Below, piece after piece: positions 17,211 to 25,799 of a DNA stretch of 64,000 nucleotides. The translations under genes were made by a program, and so were the position numbers. Below the pieces are notes generated by a model. The model ran no database searches. It was not told where the DNA came from and was given only the letters and a program-made list of their open reading frames with translations. This DNA comes from Shewanella nanhaiensis (GTDB lineage: Bacteria > Pseudomonadota > Gammaproteobacteria > Enterobacterales > Shewanellaceae): the NCBI RefSeq assembly GCF_019457885.1, contig NZ_JAHZST010000013.1, positions 1-64,000 of the forward strand. Direction: 5' to 3'. Each line of letters starts with the position of its first letter. Positions within the stretch are counted from its first letter, which is position 1.

Positions 17211-18461
17211 TTAACTCACAAATTGCGAAGCCATTAATGGTCGTTTTAGTAAGGATTCAAACCGCTTCCAGCGTTCATTTTTATCTGCTCCTCCTCGCTC
17301 AACCCAGCGCGCAACACTATCCTCACCATGATTGTAATTAATCACATAGGCTCTATTTGCTTGATAAAATTTGACTCTTTGCTTAGCGCGGGATGCACAG
17401 TACAAGCCAAACTGGATCAAGAGGCTCTCAGCTTCATTTGGTGAAATCTCGCCATCGGTCAACTGCTGACAAACCGTATTGTCTAGGTGTACCAGCTGCT
17501 TATAACACCTTAATACCCTATGATAATGCTCAATATCTCCCGTCATTCCAGCCAGTGGCATCAAATAATCACGCTCAAATTCAATCAGCTCACAATCTGA
17601 CATGATAAGGCTCAAGCCATAGTTTGCGCTTCCCTCAGAAAGAAAAGAGATCGGGCTATACAGGGGATAAATGGCGTATTCAGGCCAGTGAGATTTCCTT
17701 ACCAGCTCTCTCTCCTGTAGGAGGTTAAATAGATGGTGGCCGGGGTAGCCTTCATGACTGGCAAGCTGCATACAACGCTCTAGGTAGAGGGGTTGATCTT
17801 GATTCAGCTGAATTAGGCTCTGATAATCTCCCTGATACCAGTTATAAGCACTCCACACCTTGTCATTGACAAACTCGATACGAAAGCTCTCATCTTCAGG
17901 CAGGTTAATATAGGCCGAAGTGAGCTCACGGGACTTTTCAACCGCGGCAGAAAACACCTTAGGGATCTTATGTTCAGGCACAATGAACTGTGCCCGATAG
18001 GTATCGAAGCGCCCTGTTAGCTCTCCGCTGCCGGGCAACAAACTATCGATATCATCAAGCACAGGTTGAAAGCTCTCAGGAGAGAAGATCTCAGCTTGGG
18101 TGTCATACAGGCCTATTGACTCAACGGAAAAACAGCTTTCACTCCCCAACAGGTGGTTAATGTAATACTCAACCGAGGCGAGCTGCTTACTCAAGAACTC
18201 CTGACGCTCAAGCAAACATCTCCCCTCGCCAGTAAAATTAAGAGCACCAAGGCTATCTAGCAGAGCTGCAACATTGAGTTTAAGTGACGGTAATGGTTGC
18301 AGCTTGCACGCCTCACGCCAAGATTCAGGGCCATAGTAAGCATCAACATAGCTAGCATCATGCAAGCCAACAGCAAGCACCAGTTTGACATAATCCTTGG
18401 CAATATCATCAAGCTGCTGATTATCGAAGGTTCTGTTCACAATAGCCTCTTTCTCGGCCAT
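17211..18461 (-). CDS. DUF885-like putative metallopeptidase
   Basis: Protein of 416 residues from the ATG at 18461; an ATG three codons upstream (18470) is also in frame, and neither has a clear ribosome-binding site. It contains HEGYPGHH near residue 236, the signature of the DUF885 family of proposed zinc peptidases, followed by FLSEGSANYGLSL, which places the second metal-side glutamate as in that family. No signal peptide is visible, so it is probably cytoplasmic, whereas many DUF885 members are exported. It lies 80 bp downstream of a Sel1-repeat gene on the same strand. Activity and substrate are inferred from family only. Confidence 0.82.
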   Translation of the reverse strand: MAEKEAIVNRTFDNQQLDDIAKDYVKLVLAVGLHDASYVDAYYGPESWREACKLQPLPSLKLNVAALLDSLGALNFTGEGRCLLERQEFLSKQLASVEYYINHLLGSESCFSVESIGLYDTQAEIFSPESFQPVLDDIDSLLPGSGELTGRFDTYRAQFIVPEHKIPKVFSAAVEKSRELTSAYINLPEDESFRIEFVNDKVWSAYNWYQGDYQSLIQLNQDQPLYLERCMQLASHEGYPGHHLFNLLQERELVRKSHWPEYAIYPLYSPISFLSEGSANYGLSLIMSDCELIEFERDYLMPLAGMTGDIEHYHRVLRCYKQLVHLDNTVCQQLTDGEISPNEAESLLIQFGLYCASRAKQRVKFYQANRAYVINYNHGEDSVARWVERGGADKNERWKRFESLLKRPLMASQFVS

Positions 18462-18550
18462 TACGACCATGATAAATGAAAGCTTAATGTAATCATTTAG
18501 GATATTGCATGCAATACTTGTTTGACTTTTTCAACATGAATATGATGAAG

Positions 18551-19975
18551 CTAAGCCAGTATCTCTTGTGCCCGCTTTAACGCAACCAACTCAGCCTTGT
18601 TCTTAGTCACCGCAATCACATTTTCAACTTGCTGAGAAAGTGAGTGCCACAGAGGGGAGATCACAGATAGCTCATGCTCATTGCCATGTTCACGGGCCAA
18701 CTTGAGCAAGGATGCACTTCCAACCACATCAATTCTGCCCAATACTCCATCAGCAAGGGCGATACTAAGCTCAATCATTGCCGGCACACTATGTCCATAC
18801 TTGATCACCTCACGAAGATAAAGCTCAGCTTGAGAGAGATCGGTTCCAAATGCATTATCATCGTTTAGCATGGATTGCGCACGGGAGAACATGGCATCTA
18901 CCTGACCAAGTTCAGCCGCTTCCGCCATCCACTGCTCACTCCCAAGGGGGTCGACTTCACAACCTTCACCTCTGGCGAGCATTAAAGCCAGATGGTATTG
19001 AGCATGAGGAAAACCTGCCTGAGCCGCTTTAGCAATAAATTGATAAGCCTGAGTCAATGCACCCTCTTGATAATAGAGTACACCAAGATTCGCCATCGCT
19101 TCTGATTGCTCAAGATCGGCGGCCCGTTGCAGATAATCAAGCGCCTTATTCTTGTCGACAGCTAAGCTCTTGCCTCCCACGAGATAGAAGTAACCCAGCA
19201 GCGCCATGGCATTCACAACTCCCGCTTCGGCCGCCTGGGCTATCGCCTCTTCTCCGGCTATAACATCAGGTTCACCGCTGTAGCCATGGATCTTAGCAAC
19301 ACCATACTCATATCGAGCATCCATCTCACTTGTTGATGCTAAGCCAAACCAATATTCCGCTTGTTTAAGGGTCTCAGAGGAGGAGCCTAGCTCAGCTCCC
19401 TTTTCATCATGTTCATCACCTAGAGCCAGCTCTTGCTCTCGCTGCATCAAGGCTCGCGTCTTGAGCGACATTCCCACAAGGTACTGAGCTTGGGGATCCG
19501 ACTCCATCACCGCTCGGTAGCAGAGATCCCGTCCGGCCAAAGAGTCGAAGGCTTCAAAGTGGTATTTGGGAAGCGATTTTCCCGTTACTTGAACGAAGAG
19601 AGACTCGATTAAACTCAACACTCTCTCTATAGATTTCTCGCTTAATTGCTGTAACTGCTCAGAAGTGAGGTGGTATTTTTCTGGGTGTGCCCCACGATTC
19701 CCATCCCCGCGCAGCTTATGCATCGCCCTTGTAACACGGACATTGATAACCCGCCTACTGTTTAGGGTCTCAATTCTGTCATAAAGATTAGGACTATCAA
19801 AAGTAATCCCCATAGGTAGGGCCAGCAGCTCGGTGAGCTTATGGGTAAGACTACGTATTTGAAGCAGTGCTTGGGTTGGTACATCGGTCACATAACTTTT
19901 TGCAACACGATAATCCTGACCCAACTCAGGTGAGAAACGAGCAACGAATTCGACATCAGTTAGCAAAACAGACAC
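18551..19975 (-). CDS. DUF4145-like and Sel1-repeat protein
   Basis: Cytoplasmic protein of 474 residues. The N-terminal 135 residues resemble the DUF4145 domain (ALLQIRSLTHKLTELLALPM and RGDGNRGAHPEKY), seen fused to nucleases and signalling modules. Residues about 160-430 are Sel1-like TPR repeats: AEYWFGLASTSEMDARYEYG, AEAGVVNAMALLGYFYL, AADLEQSEAMANLGVLYYQ, AAQAGFPHAQYHLALM and AAELGQVDAMFSRAQ. Sel1 repeats are protein-binding scaffolds. It is probably in an operon with the membrane protein gene upstream (51-bp gap). Partner and role are unknown. Confidence 0.85.
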   Translation of the reverse strand: MSVLLTDVEFVARFSPELGQDYRVAKSYVTDVPTQALLQIRSLTHKLTELLALPMGITFDSPNLYDRIETLNSRRVINVRVTRAMHKLRGDGNRGAHPEKYHLTSEQLQQLSEKSIERVLSLIESLFVQVTGKSLPKYHFEAFDSLAGRDLCYRAVMESDPQAQYLVGMSLKTRALMQREQELALGDEHDEKGAELGSSSETLKQAEYWFGLASTSEMDARYEYGVAKIHGYSGEPDVIAGEEAIAQAAEAGVVNAMALLGYFYLVGGKSLAVDKNKALDYLQRAADLEQSEAMANLGVLYYQEGALTQAYQFIAKAAQAGFPHAQYHLALMLARGEGCEVDPLGSEQWMAEAAELGQVDAMFSRAQSMLNDDNAFGTDLSQAELYLREVIKYGHSVPAMIELSIALADGVLGRIDVVGSASLLKLAREHGNEHELSVISPLWHSLSQQVENVIAVTKNKAELVALKRAQEILA

Positions 19976-20026
19976 TCCAGAGCATCCAGCTCCTGGGAAC
20001 AGTGGCCCAGAAGCTCACTTTGACTT

Positions 20027-20740
20027 CTAAACCTGCTCTTCCACGTTAGGGCGTGAAACCATATACAGGCGAAACAGAGCAACATTAACGAACAGGCCGA
20101 TAAACGCCACAAACACTTCAACAACCAGCTGTAGAGGGAAGCCAACAGATTGAGCCAGCGATGATAGTGACCCACCAATGAGAGAGATTGGAATATAAAG
20201 CATCAACACCATCAAGGTTTTAAATGCGATAGGTCCGCTGAATTTAAAACTTCCCTTAATCGCCTCCAGCGGAGTTAAACGCTCAACCACCACCATAAAG
20301 TTCACATAGGCAAGACGGGCAAAGATATAGATGCTCATGGTCAGTCCCACTAACCAGAGAGGACCAAAGGCTGCAAATAACATAACAGGCGCAAGAATCG
20401 CTAAACCAGAAAAGACACCAGCAAGCAGTAAACCTGGTACAAAACTCAAACTAGTTTTAAGGATCAGGGCCGTATTCGCCTCATGACCTTGTGAGCGAAT
20501 CTCCAAAAAGATAGTTAATGAGGCGATGAGTAGCGAAAAAACCAATAAAAGTGCCATCACAGCAGCCATATGAATGCCGCCAAATTGCGGGTTTTCCATA
20601 TCTGCATTAGCCATCTCCATTCCCAGCCATAACTGAATACCAACTTGAACAAATAAAATAGGTACGGTAAGCGCTGCTAACTGACTAATATGATTGCGAA
20701 AGAAGTTATAAGCTTCGGTAAATATCGCGGACAATGGCAT
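20027..20740 (-). CDS. multi-spanning membrane protein, YciC-like
   Basis: Inner-membrane protein of 237 residues with about six hydrophobic segments. The conserved-looking pattern ERLTPLEAIKGSFKFSGP resembles the YciC / glycerophosphoryl-diester phosphodiesterase-membrane-domain superfamily. I chose the ATG at 20740, with GGAAA upstream; the further in-frame start at 20752 is a TTG. The Sel1-repeat gene follows after 51 bp, so the two are probably cotranscribed. Function unknown. Confidence 0.78.
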   Translation of the reverse strand: MPLSAIFTEAYNFFRNHISQLAALTVPILFVQVGIQLWLGMEMANADMENPQFGGIHMAAVMALLLVFSLLIASLTIFLEIRSQGHEANTALILKTSLSFVPGLLLAGVFSGLAILAPVMLFAAFGPLWLVGLTMSIYIFARLAYVNFMVVVERLTPLEAIKGSFKFSGPIAFKTLMVLMLYIPISLIGGSLSSLAQSVGFPLQLVVEVFVAFIGLFVNVALFRLYMVSRPNVEEQV

Positions 20741-20948
20741 GGGAGTTTCCAATAGATAAAAGTAAATATATTAATAGGCCAAATAGGATACCCAAAAATC
20801 AGTTTTTTTGCACAGGGGAATTGAACATTAGGTGAACTACATAACGTAAAATCGATGGGGACTGATTGTTAAAATTGATGCAATACCTATGTTAAAAAAG
20901 CTAGAATGTCTGCCACGACTGGATATATACACCACAGGAACCGGAAAA

Positions 20949-21467
20949 ATGAAACTATCTGCTATATTTGGCTTACTAATAAGTAGCACTCTACTAACCG
21001 CACCAGCAACAGCGGGTTGGTTTGACGATCTCTTCGGCAAAGAGGAGGCGAAACCTGCTGTCACTCAGACCCAAGGCACTGATCTTGTAAGCAATGTGAT
21101 GTCTCAACTCGATCTAAATCAATCTCAAGCAGAGGGCGGACTTGGCAGCCTGTTATCTTTAGCACAATCCACCCTTGGTGGAGATGATTTTGGTCCCATA
21201 GCCAATGCGATTCCTGGTATTGAGGGGTTACTCTCGGCTGCACCTGAAGTTGATAAAGACTCAGGAATGTCTGGACTGCTTTCAAAAGCTGGCGATCTGG
21301 GTGCATCACTTCAGGGCGGAGCTGAAGTTTACGATGCTTTCGAAAAGCTTGGGATCTCCAAAGAGCTTGCAGCTCCTATGGTAAACATAGTTAAAGGTTA
21401 CCTAGATACCAATGCGGGTGAAGGCACCAGCGATCTCCTTATGAAAGGCTTAAGCGCTATTTTGTAA
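20949..21467 (+). CDS. exported DUF2780-like protein
   Basis: Secreted or periplasmic protein of 172 residues. The signal peptide is clear (LISSTLLTAPATA-GWFDDLF). I start it at the ATG at 20949; an in-frame ATG at 20889 adds 20 residues that spoil the signal peptide. The mature part is Gly/Leu/Ser rich with short helices (GGLGSLLSLAQSTLGG, AYEKLG-like AFEKLGISKELAAPMVNIVK), the pattern of the DUF2780 (VcgC/VcgE) family known from Vibrio. Function unknown. It may be followed by the TerB-like gene as a transcription unit, although 138 bp separate them. Confidence 0.8.
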   Translation: MKLSAIFGLLISSTLLTAPATAGWFDDLFGKEEAKPAVTQTQGTDLVSNVMSQLDLNQSQAEGGLGSLLSLAQSTLGGDDFGPIANAIPGIEGLLSAAPEVDKDSGMSGLLSKAGDLGASLQGGAEVYDAFEKLGISKELAAPMVNIVKGYLDTNAGEGTSDLLMKGLSAIL

Positions 21468-21605
21468 GGATTTAATCGCTAATTTGAGTTTATCCTATAG
21501 GATTGGTATTAACTTTTATTAATCAAGATAGGATGAACTCACCTCCCTTTTTTTACTCTAAACGTATAAGCTTATTTGTAGAATCACTCATTGGCGGGTC
21601 TAATT

Positions 21606-22058
21606 ATGATCGCAAAACTAAAACAGTTTCTCACCTCACACTCTCAAGCCGTCACCCCAGAAGAGCAGACGCGCCAGCTTAATTTAGCGGCAGTGAGTTT
21701 GTTACTTGAAGTGGTTTTTGCCGATGAGACCCTCTCAAATGAAGAGGCTAAACTACTCCCCTCTATGTTGACCGATACACTCTCTTTAACTCAATCAGAG
21801 GCCGAAGAGCTTATAGAGGAAGCCACCAAGATACAGGGAAACTCCACCTCACTTTATGAGTTTACCAGCGAGATCAATGAGCAATGCAGTGTTGAGCAGA
21901 AACAGAAATTGATACTGGCGATGTGGAAGCTTGCCTATGCCGATGGCCAACTCTGTCGATATGAGGATCAGATAATTCGTCGTACTGCAGAGCTGCTTTA
22001 CCTAAAACACAGTGAACTGATTCAGATGCGTAATATTGCAATGGAAAATAGGCCGTAG
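21606..22058 (+). CDS. TerB-family protein
   Basis: Cytoplasmic helical protein of 150 residues. The TerB signature is present: AAVSLLLEVVFADETLSNEE near the N-terminus and ILAMWKLAYADGQLCRYED in the second half, two repeats with acidic residues thought to bind metal. TerB proteins were named from tellurite-resistance loci, but stand-alone members occur widely and are not evidence of resistance here, since no other ter genes are nearby. I use the ATG at 21606; an earlier in-frame start at 21591 has no support. Confidence 0.88.
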   Translation: MIAKLKQFLTSHSQAVTPEEQTRQLNLAAVSLLLEVVFADETLSNEEAKLLPSMLTDTLSLTQSEAEELIEEATKIQGNSTSLYEFTSEINEQCSVEQKQKLILAMWKLAYADGQLCRYEDQIIRRTAELLYLKHSELIQMRNIAMENRP

Positions 22059-22105
22059 AGCACAGAGAACTTAATGATAATAAAACCAATAAAAAGATTA
22101 AGTTT

Positions 22106-22933
22106 TCAAGTTAACTGCTTAGCAATCTCAAAGCCTTTGCCTCTCAACTCTTCGAGTTTTTCACTCAAATTTCCCATCTCCATCTTTAATCCTGCTGAGG
22201 TTGCTTGTTGAGATAACCAGCATGTCTTCTCACTTGCCTCAACACCATCCCATTCAAGCAAAATAGTATGGGAGAGGTTCAATATGGCGGCTTGAAAGGA
22301 GAAAGGCTCAGCTTCCTTAGGTGCTTTTTGAAACTTAATCCCTTGCACTAATTCCAACGAAAATTTCCAGTTCTGCGCCAGTAGTGCAGCCACCTCTGAG
22401 GAGGTATAACCTAAGAGCTCAAGTTCAATCTTGGTTTTATCGGTGCCATTGGCGACAGAAACTTGGATCTGCGATGCTTTCTCCGGCTCCGTAATTGCAA
22501 TCAAGAGATCACCGATATCATGGAGGATCCCGCAGGTAAATGCAGTTTCAGGATCTGCACCGCAACGCTTAGCGAACTCCTGACCATAGAGTGAGACCTC
22601 AAAACTTCTCCCCCAAAACTGACCGATATCAATCCCAGCGACCGTGGGAATAGTCCCAATAACAGCCGAAGCGATCACCAAAGTTCTTAGGGTTTGCTGC
22701 CCAAGTCTCACTACTGCTTCATCGATAGAACCAACTTCCCTGCTACGGCCATAGTGTGCAGAGTTAACCAAGCGTAATATTCTTGCACTCACCAGAGGAT
22801 CACGAGAGATTTTTTCAGAAACTTCACCAATTGAAGCCTGCTCATCATTGACCACATCCAACAGCTCGCTCACCGCTTTAGGTAAACGTGGAAGCTTATC
22901 TATATTATTCAATAAAGCCGCTGTTCCCATCAT
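22106..22933 (-). CDS. HDOD-domain signalling protein
   Basis: Single-domain HDOD protein of 275 residues. HDOD is a phosphohydrolase-like fold that lacks catalytic metal ligands and acts in signalling and regulation. Features: LPRLPKAVSELLDVVND at the N-terminus, SARILRLVNSAHYGRSREV and IDEAVVRLGQQTLRTLVIAS, then CGILHDIGDLL. The ATG at 22933 has AGGAG 5-9 nt upstream. It is convergent with the TerB-like gene (47 bp between stops). Such proteins often work with chemoreceptors or c-di-GMP enzymes, but nothing here identifies a partner. Confidence 0.9.
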   Translation of the reverse strand: MMGTAALLNNIDKLPRLPKAVSELLDVVNDEQASIGEVSEKISRDPLVSARILRLVNSAHYGRSREVGSIDEAVVRLGQQTLRTLVIASAVIGTIPTVAGIDIGQFWGRSFEVSLYGQEFAKRCGADPETAFTCGILHDIGDLLIAITEPEKASQIQVSVANGTDKTKIELELLGYTSSEVAALLAQNWKFSLELVQGIKFQKAPKEAEPFSFQAAILNLSHTILLEWDGVEASEKTCWLSQQATSAGLKMEMGNLSEKLEELRGKGFEIAKQLT

Positions 22934-23158
22934 CTATCTCCTGATCGCCGAGTATTCTATATGCTAAAAATATAGAACAGGATCTGAAACCTTGCAGTCA
23001 ATGGACGCTCAATATTCTCACCTTAATTAAGGTTCCGAAAACTTCAGATTTGTAAGAAAAGATATCGAAATAGGAAAATATTCTGCTGTTTTATTAGCCA
23101 AGAAAGGAAATAAATGGTAACAATATTTAAGTGACTTCACTTGAGTAAGGATACTTTT

Positions 23159-23770
23159 ATGATATCGATTTCACTTTTAAGAAGAACATCAATAGCTCTA
23201 GTAGCAGCCGTTATCACCCTATCTCTATTTGCATTTATGGCGAAAATTATAGATGCCGAACACCCACAACAGATAGAAACCGTTCAAGTTCCTGAGTTTG
23301 AAATAGCGCCAATTATCAAAGATAAAGAGCCCATTAAGAAACAGATCGAACTCAAACCGAAAGAGGAGCTTGTTGAGCCCACTATTCCGCAACGAACAGT
23401 ATCAGGAACAGATACAGGAATAACAGCACAGACAATTGAAACCATCAAGATGCCGACGCTATCCACTGAATACAACAGAGATTCGATCACATCAGAAGCG
23501 CTCCCAATCGTTCAGGTATCTCCAAGATATCCGATAAGTGCAGCACAAAATGGCAAGGAGGGCTACGTTATCTTAGGGTTTGATATTACTAAGATGGGCA
23601 CAGTCACTAACGTTAAAGTACTAGAAGCAAACCCAAAACGCATCTTCAATAAGGCTGCCATTCAGGCAATTAAAAACTGGAAATATAAGCCTAAAATGGA
23701 AAAAGGGGTTGCGGTTATCCAATCTAATCAACAAGTACAGCTCGACTTTACCTTAGAGCAGCAGATCTAA
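23159..23770 (+). CDS. TonB-like energy transducer, solitary
   Basis: TonB-family protein of 203 residues. One N-terminal membrane anchor (IALVAAVITLSLFAFMA), a Pro/Lys/Glu-rich periplasmic spacer (IKKQIELKPKEELVEPTIPQ) and a C-terminal TonB domain (SPRYPISAAQNGKEGYVILG ... AIQAIKNWKYKPKM). TonB couples the proton-motive force, through ExbB/ExbD, to outer-membrane receptors. No exbB, exbD or receptor gene is adjacent. I use the ATG at 23159, with TAAGGA 8 nt upstream; the TTG at 23141 is less likely. It is more AT-rich than its neighbours. Confidence 0.88.
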   Translation: MISISLLRRTSIALVAAVITLSLFAFMAKIIDAEHPQQIETVQVPEFEIAPIIKDKEPIKKQIELKPKEELVEPTIPQRTVSGTDTGITAQTIETIKMPTLSTEYNRDSITSEALPIVQVSPRYPISAAQNGKEGYVILGFDITKMGTVTNVKVLEANPKRIFNKAAIQAIKNWKYKPKMEKGVAVIQSNQQVQLDFTLEQQI

Positions 23771-23799
23771 TACCATCTATTCATCTGAGCAGGTAACCA

Positions 23800-23822
23800 T
23801 GAGCCCAGACTTTCTGGGCTCA
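23800..23822. terminator. perfect hairpin between convergent genes
   Basis: TGAGCCCAGA (23800-23809) pairs perfectly with TCTGGGCTCA (23813-23822) over a 3-nt loop. It lies 30 bp after the TonB-like gene and 82 bp from the end of dmsH. No T-run follows on either strand, so termination is plausible but not certain. Confidence 0.55.
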
Positions 23823-23823
23823 A

Positions 23824-23839
23824 TACCTATCAGTATAAG
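23824..23839. repeat. dispersed 16-bp motif, copy 4
   Basis: TACCTATCAGTATAAG, one mismatch to copy 1, directly after the hairpin at 23800-23822. Confidence 0.5.
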
Positions 23840-23903
23840 AAGTTGATCTACTCAGAGTGTCTTTTGGCAAACTAATTCAAGGCGAATGGATAGATAACCA
23901 AGG

Positions 23904-24386
23904 CTAACGCCCCATATTACATAAGCTCCCCCTTTGCAGGGCGTAGCGTTTATTGAGCTGCTCCCATGCCTGCAGCACGCAGTTAGCCCTCTTAAGGAGC
24001 TCTGCTCTGGTTGGAAGCTCCTCTGCCATCTCCCCACTCTCGGCTTGTAGTAACGTCTTAGCCATTAACTCGCCATAATACCGACTAAGCTGCAAAATAA
24101 GCCTCTCAGCCTGACTCAGGTTGTTGTGCTCTAACTCCTTAATAAACAGCAGGTAGAAACTATCAAAGAAGAGAGAGAAAACCAGCTCCTCATCAAGCGT
24201 GTCAGATTGGAATCTTGCATCTCCCTCTTGAAAACTCAATGCAGCTAGTAGATTAGCCACAGTCGTTATCGAGGTGGCACCAGTAAACAACTGACGCACA
24301 TCGGGGTCTTTATTCAAAAAGCCCTGTAGCCGATGCGCAAATTCCGCTTTGATATTTTGTTGGCCTATGGCTTGAAGAACACTCAT
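23904..24386 (-). CDS. dmsH: DmsH-like protein of the DMSO operon
   Basis: Uncharacterised helical cytoplasmic protein of 160 residues, last gene of the operon. It has no signal peptide, membrane span or cysteine cluster. Its position 7 bp after the TorD-type chaperone gene matches dmsH, the last and uncharacterised gene of the S. oneidensis dmsEFABGH operon. I name it by synteny, not by motif. A role in maturation or export of DmsAB is plausible because it accompanies the chaperone, but this is inference. Confidence 0.72.
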   Translation of the reverse strand: MSVLQAIGQQNIKAEFAHRLQGFLNKDPDVRQLFTGATSITTVANLLAALSFQEGDARFQSDTLDEELVFSLFFDSFYLLFIKELEHNNLSQAERLILQLSRYYGELMAKTLLQAESGEMAEELPTRAELLKRANCVLQAWEQLNKRYALQRGSLCNMGR

Positions 24387-24393
24387 ATGAGGC

Positions 24394-25053
24394 TTAACGA
24401 TGCAGACGAACTGGCATAGGGATCACTTGAAATAACACTGCCAACACTTGTTGAAAATCCAGCGCTAAGTGAGCAATACCTCGATAAAAATCAGTTTGGG
24501 CATGTTCAATCGCAAGTTCAAAACAGCGGTGTGACCAGGGCAACATATGCTGCTGCATAAGAACCGCCAAGGTGCGGCGCACAGACTCATCATCGGGTTT
24601 TAATACTAGCTGACCTAGAAGACTATCTATCACAGCAAAAAACAGTGCAATATGATCGAGAGGCTGGGCAAACTCCAGCTCAAAACTGATCCCTTGCTGC
24701 TTGTAAAACGCCATTAAGTCTAAGGTAGACTTGTCATTAAGTAGCTGCTGCTCACCTAGGTATACCGAGCCCCAAGGCATAGCATTAGGCTCACCAGGAC
24801 CAAAAAACAACTGACCATAATCCAATTTCAACTCATTGAGCTGTTCAGCAGACCACTGAGACAAGTAGCTAGTCAGTGCAGCTCTGCCCGCGATATTGTC
24901 TGCTGAGAGACCAAACTCAGGCCAGCTTTGCGCTACGCTATGGGCTTTTAGGTTGTCTAAGGTCTCAACCGTCGGATAGTTAAGCAAAACATGGTGCAAA
25001 ATCCGCGCTAGACCTTGACCCGCTTCAAAATCAAACCTGTTATCTAATGACAT
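24394..25053 (-). CDS. dmsG: TorD-family chaperone for DmsA
   Basis: Redox-enzyme maturation chaperone of the TorD/DmsD family, 219 residues, cytoplasmic and all-helical. Signatures: QLFFGPGEPNAMPWGSVYLG (the family GP...PWxSVY motif) and the QPLDHIALFFAVI stretch (ExxDHI-like). Such chaperones bind the Tat signal of the molybdoenzyme until cofactor is inserted. I start at the ATG at 25053; the in-frame ATG at 25095 lies upstream of a hairpin between dmsB and this gene and would translate through it. It sits between dmsB and dmsH. The assignment as DmsG is strong by order and motif. Confidence 0.9.
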   Translation of the reverse strand: MSLDNRFDFEAGQGLARILHHVLLNYPTVETLDNLKAHSVAQSWPEFGLSADNIAGRAALTSYLSQWSAEQLNELKLDYGQLFFGPGEPNAMPWGSVYLGEQQLLNDKSTLDLMAFYKQQGISFELEFAQPLDHIALFFAVIDSLLGQLVLKPDDESVRRTLAVLMQQHMLPWSHRCFELAIEHAQTDFYRGIAHLALDFQQVLAVLFQVIPMPVRLHR

Positions 25054-25066
25054 AAAAATCTCGATT

Positions 25067-25088
25067 AAAGGCGCCCTTAGGCGCCTTT
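25067..25088 (-). terminator. terminator-like hairpin inside the dms operon
   Basis: AAAGGCGCC (25067-25075) and GGCGCCTTT (25080-25088) form a perfect 9-bp GC-rich stem with a 4-nt loop. On the minus strand it lies 19 nt after dmsB and 13 nt before dmsG, with only a short TTTAAT tail. It could attenuate transcription or protect the 3' end of the dmsEFAB message. Confidence 0.6.
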
Positions 25089-25107
25089 TGTACAAACAAG
25101 AAGCGAG

Positions 25108-25785
25108 TTACACTTCTGAGAAGTTTAAGATCTGCCCTTCACCACTACCCGCTGGACGACCATTCACATTGGCCTTGATAATTAGGTTAGGAGAGGTGAT
25201 TGAAGGTGATGGCAGCGGCGCAATATGACCATCTCCATCACCATATTTAGCACGTAGGTTATCCATGGTATCGAAATCCAGTGCTCGCAGTGGACAAGAC
25301 TCTACACACACAGGCTTGCGACCTTCAGCGATACGCTCGAAACAACCATCACACTTGGTCATCACTTTACGCTCACTGTCGATCTGCGGTGCATCATAAG
25401 GACACGCACGAGCACAGCTTTCACAGCCGATACACAGGTCTTGAGCAACATGAACTAGACCATCTTGGCGACGCTTATGCATAGCACCGGTCGGACACGC
25501 TTTAACACACACAGGCTCAGAGCAGTGGTTACAGCCAATTGACATGTAATAAGCAAACACGTTTTGCTCAAAACAGCCATTGTTACCTACGGTCCACTCT
25601 CCACCACCATATTCATACACACGGCGCCACGTTACCCCTTCAAGCGTAGGTAGAGCGTTGCCTTCTGGGTTACTGTTGTTACGAATTTCATTACTTTGGC
25701 GATCTTTGCAAGACACATGGCAAGCTTTACAGCCAGAGCACTTAGTGCTGTCTACATAAAAACCATATTGAGTTGGTTGAGTCAT
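25108..25785 (-). CDS. dmsB: DMSO reductase iron-sulfur subunit DmsB
   Basis: Electron-transfer subunit with four [4Fe-4S] clusters, 225 residues. The four cysteine groups are visible: CSGCKACHVSC, CNHCSEPVCVKACPTGAM, CIGCESCARACPYDAP, and CDGCFERIAEG with CVESCPLRAL. It passes electrons to the molybdenum subunit DmsA and is probably exported with it as a folded complex by Tat, since it has no signal of its own. It lies 14 bp after dmsA. No DmsC-type membrane anchor gene is present, as expected for the Shewanella system, where a decaheme cytochrome and porin replace it. Confidence 0.96.
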   Translation of the reverse strand: MTQPTQYGFYVDSTKCSGCKACHVSCKDRQSNEIRNNSNPEGNALPTLEGVTWRRVYEYGGGEWTVGNNGCFEQNVFAYYMSIGCNHCSEPVCVKACPTGAMHKRRQDGLVHVAQDLCIGCESCARACPYDAPQIDSERKVMTKCDGCFERIAEGRKPVCVESCPLRALDFDTMDNLRAKYGDGDGHIAPLPSPSITSPNLIIKANVNGRPAGSGEGQILNFSEV

Positions 25786-25799
25786 AATTAACGAGTCTC

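Noticed and set aside
21606..22058. Tellurite resistance locus
   Set aside because: Only a TerB-like gene is present. Other ter genes are absent, and TerB domains occur widely without resistance.
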